Shown here: in pieces, positions 1-6,454 of the stretch | How positions within the stretch are numbered: the stretch's first letter is position 1 | How the letters are laid out: the number at the start of each line of letters is the position of its first letter | NCBI GenBank assembly: GCA_002427815.1 | Contig: DIZF01000015.1 | Location: 1 to 8,921, forward strand | Direction: 5' to 3' | Source of the DNA: Ramlibacter tataouinensis | GTDB lineage: Bacteria > Pseudomonadota > Gammaproteobacteria > Burkholderiales > Burkholderiaceae_C | Length of the DNA: 8,921 nt | The notes under the pieces: model-generated | Told to the model about the DNA's origin: nothing | The model's database searches: none | What the model saw: only the letters and a program-made list of their open reading frames with translations | Position numbers and translations under genes: made by a program

Positions 1-56
1 CTCAGGCTGGTGCCGGATGAGCTTGTCGGCGAGAATCGGGAGCAGCCCGACTTCTC

Positions 57-1445
57 ATGGACAAGGCACCGCCCCAACTGCTTTCTTCCGGACCGCAAGG
101 ACCGTTGGCGGCCCAGGACGCCATCCTGCGCTGTCAGGCTGCGCTGATGGCGAGGACGGGGCTTGTTGAAGGCGCAACCGCTCTTGCTGCCGAACTCGCG
201 GACATCCTGTCTTGCCACCGGGTCAGCGTCGGTCTCCTGCACGGCGACAAGCTGCGCATCGTGGCCAGCTCCCAGGCCGGGGAGCTGGATCACCGGCACG
301 ACGCAGCGGTCGCGATCACCGCTGCGATGCACGAGGTGCTGGATCAGCGCCTGAGCGTCGCCTGGCCGGCATCGGTTCCGTCGCCGCCGATCAGTCTTGC
401 GCATCGGCAACTGGCGGGCACAGGCGAGGCCTGGACCGTTCCGATCGTCAGCGCCGGCAGCATCATCGGCGCCATCACACTGGAGCGGACCGCCAGCGCG
501 CTGTTCTGGCCGGCCCAGGTGGCTCTGTGCGAACACATCGCAAGTTTTGCCGGACCGGTGCTCGAGCTCAAGCGAACGATCGAGATGCCGTGGCACGGCC
601 GCATTGGCGATACGCTGCGCCGCTGGTTCAGCCTGCCGGGCAGGCGACGCAGTGCATGGGCGCTGGCCGTGCTGGTCGCGGCTGCCCTGCTGGCGCTGCC
701 GCTGCCCTGGCGGGTCAGCGCGCCGGCCCGCCTGGAAGGATCGGTGCAACGCGCCGTCGTTGCGGCAGCGGACGGCTTCCTGCAGCAAGCCAATGTGCGC
801 CCGGGCGACCGCGTGGTTGCCGGCCAGGTGCTGGCGCAGTTGTCTTCACAAGACCTCGAACTCGAACGCAAGCGGCGCGAGAGCGAGCTGCGCCAGCACG
901 AGGGCGCCTATCGCGCGGCCCAGGCGCGCAACGACCGCACCCAGATGGTGATCAGCCAGTCCAAGGCCGGCGAGGCCCAGGCCCTGCTGTCACTGACCGA
1001 AACCCAGCTGGACCGGACCCAGCTGCGGGCGCCATTCGACGGCGTCGTCATCAAGGGTGACCTGTCGCAGACCCTCGGCGCTCCGGTACAGCGCGGCGAG
1101 GTGCTGATGGTGCTCGCCCCGAACGACAGCTTCCGGCTGATCGTGGAAGTTGATGAATCCGACATCGCCGCCATCCGGCCGGGGCAGAAGGGCGAGCTGG
1201 CGCTGGCGGCGCGGCCGGAGCAGCCGCTTCGTTTCACCACCCGCCGGATCGTGCCGGTCGCCACGGCGGCGGAAGGCCGCAACTATTTCGAGGTGGAAGC
1301 CACGCCCGATGAAGCGCAGGCCAACCTGCGGCCCGGGCTGAGCGGCGTCGCCAAGATCGAGGTGGGGCAGCGCAGCCTCGGCTGGCTGCTGTTCCACCGG
1401 GCAGTGGCCTGGCTGCGGCTGGCCCTGTGGACGGTGGCGCTGTAG
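57..1445 (+). CDS. GAF domain fused to HlyD-type membrane adaptor (462 aa)
   Basis: Likely an inner-membrane periplasmic adaptor (membrane fusion protein) of an export system, with a cytoplasmic sensor-like domain. Seen: residues about 24-168 look like a GAF domain (pattern SCHRVSVGLLHGDKLRIVAS, later WTVPIVSAGSIIGAITLER). A single membrane segment follows at about 199-219 after a basic stretch (GRRRSAW). Then come two half-lipoyl motifs (about 228-262, AADGFLQQANVRPGDRVVAG; about 322-352, RAPFDGVVI), separated by a charged coiled-coil hairpin at about 266-322, and a beta-barrel region to about 438. The last 24 residues are hydrophobic and Trp-rich (WLLFHRAVAWLRLALW). The start is the ATG at 57: an in-frame TGA lies at 18-20, and a modest GGGAG at 38-42 sits rather far upstream. 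The stop TAG directly abuts the next ATG. HlyD proteins normally have only a short cytoplasmic tail, so the GAF fusion is unusual; its ligand cannot be read from the sequence. Confidence 0.88.
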   Translation: MDKAPPQLLSSGPQGPLAAQDAILRCQAALMARTGLVEGATALAAELADILSCHRVSVGLLHGDKLRIVASSQAGELDHRHDAAVAITAAMHEVLDQRLSVAWPASVPSPPISLAHRQLAGTGEAWTVPIVSAGSIIGAITLERTASALFWPAQVALCEHIASFAGPVLELKRTIEMPWHGRIGDTLRRWFSLPGRRRSAWALAVLVAAALLALPLPWRVSAPARLEGSVQRAVVAAADGFLQQANVRPGDRVVAGQVLAQLSSQDLELERKRRESELRQHEGAYRAAQARNDRTQMVISQSKAGEAQALLSLTETQLDRTQLRAPFDGVVIKGDLSQTLGAPVQRGEVLMVLAPNDSFRLIVEVDESDIAAIRPGQKGELALAARPEQPLRFTTRRIVPVATAAEGRNYFEVEATPDEAQANLRPGLSGVAKIEVGQRSLGWLLFHRAVAWLRLALWTVAL

Positions 1446-3596
1446 ATGGCGCAGACGCTCGTCAGCGGATCCTGGTACCGGGTTGCGCCGCTGAAGCCGA
1501 GCCTGGTTGCGGGCCTGAAAATCGTGCGGCACCAGGTGCGCGACCAGGTCTGGCACATCCTCGTGGAGCCCGGGTCCGGGCGGCAACTGCGGCTCAATCC
1601 GGCCGCGTATGCGTTTGCCGGACGCTGCAACGGCCACACGACGGTGACCCGCTTGTGGGAATTGCTGCTCGAGCGCGATGGCGAAGACGCCCCCACGCAG
1701 GACGACATCCTACGGCTGCTGGCCCAGCTTTTTCGCGCCGGCATGGTGCAGTTCGACGCCACGCCGTACCTGTCGCTGTTGTTCGCGCGGCGCACCGAGG
1801 AAGGTCAGCGCAAACGCCGCGCTTTCATCAATCCGCTGATGCTGCGCATGAAGTTGTTCGATCCGACGCGCCTGCTCGATCGGCTGGCGCCGCTGTCCGC
1901 CGTGCTCGGCCGCTGGAGCGTGTTCGTGCTGTGGCTGATGGCCGTCGGCGTCGCAGCGCTTGCCGCCGCCGTCAACTTCCCAGCGCTCAAGGCCGATGCC
2001 CTTCGCCTGCTGGCGACGCCCTCGAGCTATGCGTTGGCCTGGCTCTGTTATCCGATCGCCAAGTTCATGCACGAGATTGGCCATGCCATGGCGGTGCGCC
2101 GCTTCGGCGGGGCCGTGAATGAGCTGGGCATCTCGCTGATTTTCCTGACGCCTGCGCCGTATGTCGACGCCAGTGCCGCGAACGGCTTCGCCAGCGCCAG
2201 GCAGCGGGCGATCGTCAGCGCGGCGGGCATCATGATCGAACTGGCGCTGGCAGCCGCCGCCGTTTTCGCGTGGCTGGTCTTGAGCCCCGGCCTGCTGCGG
2301 GACACGGCCCTGGTGATCGTCCTGATCTGCTCGCTGTCGACATTGATTTTCAATGCCAATCCGCTGTTGCGGCTGGACGGCTATCACCTGCTTTGCGACC
2401 TGCTGCAGTTGCCCAATCTGGCGCTGCGCAGCCAGGCCTGGTGGACGGCCCAATGGCGGCGCCTGATCCGGGCGGAGAGCGCCTTGCCGCGCGGCGCTGT
2501 CGCAGCGGGCGAGTTGAAATGGCTGGTCGTTTATGCGCCCGCCTCCTGGCTCTACCGTCTGGGCCTGCTGCTCGCGCTGGTGTTCTGGCTGGGCCACCAA
2601 TCCTGGCTGGTCGGATGGCTGGCCGCGCTGGCGCTGCTGGGATGGCTGGGCAAGGCCGGCATGGGCGCCCTGATGCGTTCCGTGCAGGGCGCCGCGGATC
2701 CGGGGGCGCGACAGCGCGCGCTGCTGGCAGTGGTTTGCATTTGCGCAGCGGCGGGCGCTGCGCTCTTTTTCGTGCCCGTTCCCTCCAGCGTGGTTGCGCG
2801 CGGCGTGGTCTGGCCGCCCGAGCGCGCGCAGCTGCGTGCCGAATCCGACGGCTTCGTCGAAGCGGCCATGGTCAGGGACGGCTCGCCCGTGGCGCTGGGC
2901 GACGTGGTGCTCACGCTGACGGACCCGGTCCTGGCGGCGCAGCGCGAGAAATCCGAAAGCGAAACGGCCGGCCTGATGGCGCAGCAATACCAGGCCTTGC
3001 TGCAGGACCCGGCGCGCGCCGGCGCTCTGGGCGAAGACATCGTCCGCAACCAGGCGGAGCTGCAGCGGGCCGATCAGCAGCTCGCCAATCTTCAACTGCG
3101 GGCGAAGGCCGCCGGGCGTGCGATCTGGCCGCGCGAACGCGACCTGCCGGGCAGCTACGCCCAGCGCGGCACCATGCTCGGCTACGTGCTGGCGCCCGAA
3201 GCGGCGCAGGTGCGACTGGTGCTTCACGACGAAGACCTGTTGCGTGTACGCGGACGCGTGCATGCCATCGAGGTCAGGCTCGCGGAAAACCCCCTGTCGA
3301 CCTACGTCGCCACCTTGCAGAGCGAAACGCCGGCCGCGACACACCAGCTGCCCAGCGCGGCGCTCGGGGACCGCAATGGCGGCGCAGTGAACGTGGACCC
3401 GGCCGACAAGCAGGGCTTGCGCACGCTGGCGCCGGTGTTCCTGCTGGACGTGCGGGTTCCCGGGCTGACGGCGGATCACATCGGCGGCCGCGCCTGGGTC
3501 AAGCTGGTGCTGGAGAAGGAGCCGCTGGGGCTGCAGGGCTTGCGTGTGATGCGCCAGCTGCTGGTGCGGCAATTCAGCCCGACGGGGCAGACGTGA
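1446..3596 (+). CDS. PqqD-like / M50 metallopeptidase-like / HlyD-like fusion membrane protein (716 aa)
   Basis: Polytopic membrane protein with three parts. Residues about 12-104 resemble PqqD (LRLNPAAYAFAGRCNG, then DDILRLLAQLFRAGMVQ), a fold used elsewhere to bind peptide leaders. The core, about 157-445, has several hydrophobic helices (about 157-177, 194-216, 256-279, 286-303, two within 360-410, and 425-445). It carries the M50 zinc motif H209-E-I-G-H213 and the second motif NPLLRLDGY with D311, so the metal site looks intact. From about 453 the protein resembles HlyD: a lipoyl-like half (LRAESDGFVEAAMVRDGSPV), a short coiled coil at about 495-560, a second half (LPGSYAQRGTMLGYVL), and a beta region to the end. 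The start ATG at 1446 follows the upstream stop with no gap; GGTGG at 1433-1437 could serve as a ribosome site. It may be a protease, or it may use the M50 fold as a transport or scaffold component; the sequence alone does not decide. The membrane topology is by eye. Confidence 0.88.
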   Translation: MAQTLVSGSWYRVAPLKPSLVAGLKIVRHQVRDQVWHILVEPGSGRQLRLNPAAYAFAGRCNGHTTVTRLWELLLERDGEDAPTQDDILRLLAQLFRAGMVQFDATPYLSLLFARRTEEGQRKRRAFINPLMLRMKLFDPTRLLDRLAPLSAVLGRWSVFVLWLMAVGVAALAAAVNFPALKADALRLLATPSSYALAWLCYPIAKFMHEIGHAMAVRRFGGAVNELGISLIFLTPAPYVDASAANGFASARQRAIVSAAGIMIELALAAAAVFAWLVLSPGLLRDTALVIVLICSLSTLIFNANPLLRLDGYHLLCDLLQLPNLALRSQAWWTAQWRRLIRAESALPRGAVAAGELKWLVVYAPASWLYRLGLLLALVFWLGHQSWLVGWLAALALLGWLGKAGMGALMRSVQGAADPGARQRALLAVVCICAAAGAALFFVPVPSSVVARGVVWPPERAQLRAESDGFVEAAMVRDGSPVALGDVVLTLTDPVLAAQREKSESETAGLMAQQYQALLQDPARAGALGEDIVRNQAELQRADQQLANLQLRAKAAGRAIWPRERDLPGSYAQRGTMLGYVLAPEAAQVRLVLHDEDLLRVRGRVHAIEVRLAENPLSTYVATLQSETPAATHQLPSAALGDRNGGAVNVDPADKQGLRTLAPVFLLDVRVPGLTADHIGGRAWVKLVLEKEPLGLQGLRVMRQLLVRQFSPTGQT
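3584..3587 (+). promoter_or_regulatory. Probable ribosome binding site for the SecA-like gene
   Basis: GGGG lies five bases before the GTG at 3593. With the GTGA stop/start overlap it supports choosing this non-ATG start. Translational coupling to the upstream gene is likely. Confidence 0.4.
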
Positions 3597-5515
3597 ACAG
3601 GCACTGGGCTGCCAGGGCATGGCCCTTCCCCGGGGTCGTCTGGGGCGACTATCCCGAGCAGGCGCCACAGGACTCGCCGCGGCGCAGCCCCCGTCCACTG
3701 GGGCGCAAGGCCCTGGCGCGCTTTGCCGACACGGCGGCCGGGAAGCCGCCACTTGCGCTGCCCGTGCTCAAGCAGCGGCTGGCGTCGCTGCGTTCAGTCC
3801 CGTCCCAGAGCGAGGCATGGCTGGTCGAGGCGTTTGCGCTGGCGGCCAGCGCCATGGCAGCGACGCTGGGCTTCCCACTGCACCGGCAGCAGCTGCTGGC
3901 CGCCCGGGTGCTGCTGGACAACCGGCTGGCCGAGATGGCAACCGGCGAGGGCAAGACCGCGGCGATCGCGCTGGCGGCGGCGGTTGCTGCGCTCGGCCGC
4001 ACGCCCGTGCATGTCGTCACGGCCAACGATTACCTGGCGCAGCGGGATGCCGACCAGCTGCGGCCGTTTTTTTCGCTGCTGGGATTGCGGGTGGGCTGTG
4101 TCACCCAGCCGATGCTGGCAGCGGCACGGCGGCAGGCCTATGGCAGCGATGTGACCTACTGCACTGCCAAGGAGCTGGCATTCGACTATCTGCGCGACGG
4201 GATGTCGCGTGTGGCCGATCTCTCTTCGCTGGAGCAACGGGCCCGCAGCTTGCGCCGGGCGGCGACCCAGGAGCCGCCGGTGCTGCGCGGCTTGTGCATG
4301 GCCATCCTCGATGAAGCCGACACCGTGTTGATCGACGAAGCGCGGCTTCCGCTGGTGCTGTCCCACAGCAGCGGCTCGGCGCCCGAAGAGGAGTTCCACC
4401 GCAGTGCGCTCGCCCAGGCGCGGCGGATGGCAGAAGGCGCCGACTTCCGCCGTGCCGCCGACGGCCGGCGGATCGAGTTGACTCCGGCCGGACGGCAGCG
4501 GCTGTCGCAATGGCCGCCGGCAGCCCATCCCCTGTACGGCCACCGGGTCCATCGGGAAGCAGCCGTCGAGCTCGCCTTGACGGCGCTGTGGGTGCTGCGG
4601 CGCGACCATGACTATGTGGTGCGTGAGGGACAGGTCTTGCTGATCGACGAGACGACGGGTCGCACTGCGCCGGGCCGCGCCTGGTCGCTGGGCCTGCACC
4701 AGCTGGTCGAGTTGAAGGAGGGGGTCGAGGGCTCGCAAAGCAACTCAACCGTGACCCAGATCACGTTTCAGCGGTTTTTTCCTCGCTACCTGCGGCTGGC
4801 CGGCGCCAGTGGCACCTTGGGCGAAGCCGCAAGCGAGCTGCGGGCTATCTACGGACTGGACGTGGTGGTCGTGCCCCCGAGAACGAAGCGCCGGGTCACC
4901 CACCACCGGTCGCGCCTGTTCGCCGATAGCGCGTCGCTCTGGCAGGCGGTTGCCGCTGTGACCCGGGCGATGCGCGTGGCGGGTCGCCCGGTGCTGATCG
5001 GGACGGAATCGGTCGCGCAATCGGAGCATCTTTCCGCCGTGTTGGCTGCGCAGGGCCTTGAACACAAGGTGCTCAACGCAAGGCAGGACAGCAACGAGAG
5101 CGCGCTGATCGCCTGCGCGGGACAGGCGGGCCGGATCACGGTCGCCACCAGCATGGCTGGACGCGGAACCGATATCGTGCTAGCGGCCGAGGTGGTGGAG
5201 CGGGGCGGCTTGCACGTCATCCTGTGCCAGAACAACGCTTCGGCCCGCATCGACCGGCAGTTTCTGGGCCGCGCCGGCCGGCATGGCCAACCCGGCAGCG
5301 TGCAGACCCTGCTGGCGCTGGATTTCCCCCTGATTCAGCGCTGGTGGCCGCGGTGGTGGCACTGGCTGCTGCGCCGGACGGGATTTCCCCAGGTGTTGTC
5401 ATGGCCCACGGTCCGGTTCGCCCAGCGAATGGAATCCTTTACTCAGCGGAAACAACGTGTAACACTCTGTCGAGTTACCGAATCCGAGGAACGCGAATTG
5501 ACGTTCAGCCGATAG
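3593..5515 (+). CDS. Truncated SecA-like translocase ATPase (640 aa)
   Basis: SecA-family motor, presumably cytoplasmic or membrane-associated, that would use ATP to push polypeptide across the membrane. Seen in order: a SecA-type lead-in (FALAASAMAATLGFPLHRQQ); Walker A MATGEGKT (K121); HVVTANDYLAQRDADQL; TYCTAKELAFDYLRD; Walker B D240-E-A-D with the SecA signature IDEAR (248-252); IDETTGRTAPGRAWSLGLHQ (about 351-370); TFQRFFPRYLRLAGASGT; NBD2 motifs TSMAGRGTD (519-527) and FLGRAGRHGQPGS (557-569). The region between IDEAR and YVVREG (about 253-340) is only about 90 residues, so the pre-protein cross-linking domain is reduced. The protein stops soon after QRMESFTQRKQR, where housekeeping SecA continues into the helical scaffold, wing and C-terminal zinc tail. 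It is therefore about 260 residues shorter than E. coli SecA (901 aa). The GTG at 3593 overlaps the upstream stop by four bases; the open frame extends further upstream only as a shadow of the M50 gene. It is probably an accessory SecA dedicated to this locus rather than the essential copy. Confidence 0.9.
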   Translation: MNRHWAARAWPFPGVVWGDYPEQAPQDSPRRSPRPLGRKALARFADTAAGKPPLALPVLKQRLASLRSVPSQSEAWLVEAFALAASAMAATLGFPLHRQQLLAARVLLDNRLAEMATGEGKTAAIALAAAVAALGRTPVHVVTANDYLAQRDADQLRPFFSLLGLRVGCVTQPMLAAARRQAYGSDVTYCTAKELAFDYLRDGMSRVADLSSLEQRARSLRRAATQEPPVLRGLCMAILDEADTVLIDEARLPLVLSHSSGSAPEEEFHRSALAQARRMAEGADFRRAADGRRIELTPAGRQRLSQWPPAAHPLYGHRVHREAAVELALTALWVLRRDHDYVVREGQVLLIDETTGRTAPGRAWSLGLHQLVELKEGVEGSQSNSTVTQITFQRFFPRYLRLAGASGTLGEAASELRAIYGLDVVVVPPRTKRRVTHHRSRLFADSASLWQAVAAVTRAMRVAGRPVLIGTESVAQSEHLSAVLAAQGLEHKVLNARQDSNESALIACAGQAGRITVATSMAGRGTDIVLAAEVVERGGLHVILCQNNASARIDRQFLGRAGRHGQPGSVQTLLALDFPLIQRWWPRWWHWLLRRTGFPQVLSWPTVRFAQRMESFTQRKQRVTLCRVTESEERELTFSR

Positions 5516-5517
5516 GT
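5514..5517 (+). promoter_or_regulatory. Probable ribosome binding site for the soluble adaptor gene
   Basis: AGGT overlaps the TAG stop of the SecA-like gene and lies five bases before the ATG at 5523. It is short but well spaced, which fits translational coupling. Confidence 0.4.
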
Positions 5518-5522
5518 CTTCC

Positions 5523-6437
5523 ATGAACAAGCTCAGCCGAGTCCTGGCCGCGGTGCTGTTGATTCATCTCGGCAATGCGGTCGCTGCCGTTCCTTTGGGT
5601 TGTCTGATCGAGCCGTTTCGCGTCTCCGACGTGGGCAGCCCGGTCATCGGTGTCATCGACGCCACGCTGGTCGAGCGGGGCGACCGGGTGGTCGCCGGCC
5701 AGCCGCTGGCCTATTTGAAGGCCGACGTGGAGAAGCAGTCGGTCGCGGTCGCGGCCAGCAAGGCCCAGGCCAGCGGTGAACTCAAGGCCGCCGAGGCGAA
5801 TGCCGATCTGGCGCGCCAGAAACTGGCGCGCGCCCGTGATCTTGCCGACCAGAAATTCATTTCCAGCCTGGCGCTGGAGCAGGCCCGCGCCGAAGCGCTG
5901 GTCGCCGACAACCGGCTGGCCCAGGCGCGCGAACAGCGCGGTATCTTCGCCAGGGAGCAGGAACTGGCGCAGGCCCAGCTCAGTCTGCGCACAATCCGCA
6001 GCCCCGTCACCGGGGTCATTGCCGAGCGCTACCTGTCGGCCGGCGAGCGGGTCGAGGAAAAGGCCATGTTCCGCGTCGCCGTCGTCAACCCGTTGCGAGT
6101 CGAGGTGGTGCTTCCCGCCTCGTTCTATTCCGTTGTGCGACGCGGCATGACGGTCACCATCACCCCCGACTTCGCGGGAGCGGCGCCACGGCTGGCCCGC
6201 ATCACGGTGGTCGACGGGTTGATCGATGGTGCGAGCAACACCTTCCGGATCCGGCTCGAGCTGCCCAATGCGGACTTTGCGCTGCCTGCGGGACTGCGGT
6301 GCAAGGCCGACCTGGGCAATGTGATCGTGCCGGTAAAGAAGCCGCCCTCGATGTCGCCAGCGCCCAAAGGGCTGGACACCTCGTCGAATTCGCAGGCGGC
6401 GCCGGTGCTCGTGACAGCGCCGTCGAACCGGCGATGA
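5523..6437 (+). CDS. Periplasmic HlyD/RND-type adaptor with signal peptide (304 aa)
   Basis: Predicted soluble periplasmic adaptor of an efflux or secretion complex. Seen: a Sec signal peptide (MNKLSRVLAAVLLIHLGNAVAA, cleavage likely near residue 22). A first lipoyl half follows at about 36-66 (GVIDATLVERGDRVVAGQPL), then a long Ala/Arg/Glu-rich alpha-helical hairpin at about 68-155, the second lipoyl half at about 156-186 (LRTIRSPVTGVIAERYLSAG), and a beta-barrel region at about 188-268 (PLRVEVVLPASFYSVVRRGM). The last 35 residues form a Pro/Ser/Ala-rich tail that is probably disordered. Unlike the two upstream HlyD-like proteins it has no internal transmembrane anchor. Two cysteines, C27 and C260, would be periplasmic. 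PLGC near residue 27 is a poor lipobox, so lipidation is unlikely. The gene starts seven bases after the SecA-like stop and ends 17 bases before the giant gene. It is the third adaptor-type protein in the cluster. Confidence 0.9.
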   Translation: MNKLSRVLAAVLLIHLGNAVAAVPLGCLIEPFRVSDVGSPVIGVIDATLVERGDRVVAGQPLAYLKADVEKQSVAVAASKAQASGELKAAEANADLARQKLARARDLADQKFISSLALEQARAEALVADNRLAQAREQRGIFAREQELAQAQLSLRTIRSPVTGVIAERYLSAGERVEEKAMFRVAVVNPLRVEVVLPASFYSVVRRGMTVTITPDFAGAAPRLARITVVDGLIDGASNTFRIRLELPNADFALPAGLRCKADLGNVIVPVKKPPSMSPAPKGLDTSSNSQAAPVLVTAPSNRR

Positions 6438-6439
6438 CC

Positions 6440-6445
6440 AAGAGG
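6440..6445 (+). promoter_or_regulatory. Ribosome binding site for the giant DUF4347 gene
   Basis: AAGAGG lies nine bases before the ATG at 6455, the best Shine-Dalgarno match in the cluster. It fixes the start of the giant gene, because a TGA at 6452-6454 sits in frame immediately before that ATG. Confidence 0.6.
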
Positions 6446-6454
6446 CCTGACTGA

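Noticed and set aside
1..147. Possible end of an upstream gene (frame 1 open to TGA at 145-147; frame 3 ends at TGA 18-20)
   Set aside because: The fragment is too short to recognise, and frame 1 would overlap the GAF-HlyD gene by 91 bases. I cannot tell which frame, if any, is real.
2270..3592. Upstream extension of the SecA-like open frame
   Set aside because: This stretch lies over the M50 gene in another frame. Its translation is Gly/Ala/Arg-rich without motifs, and SecA similarity begins only after the GTG at 3593.
1710..3752. 680-residue open frame on the - strand
   Set aside because: Its Arg/Gln/His-rich translation has no domain. It is a mirror of the M50 gene, as is common in GC-rich coding DNA.
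5438..5455. Possible internal promoter (TTTACT ... TAACAC) near the end of the SecA-like gene
   Set aside because: The -35 and -10 matches are weak (about 4/6 and 3/6) and could be chance in a locally AT-richer stretch.
5589..5605. Lipobox in the soluble adaptor (PLGC near residue 27)
   Set aside because: Pro at -3 is a poor match and the cysteine lies beyond a better signal peptidase I site (AVAA).
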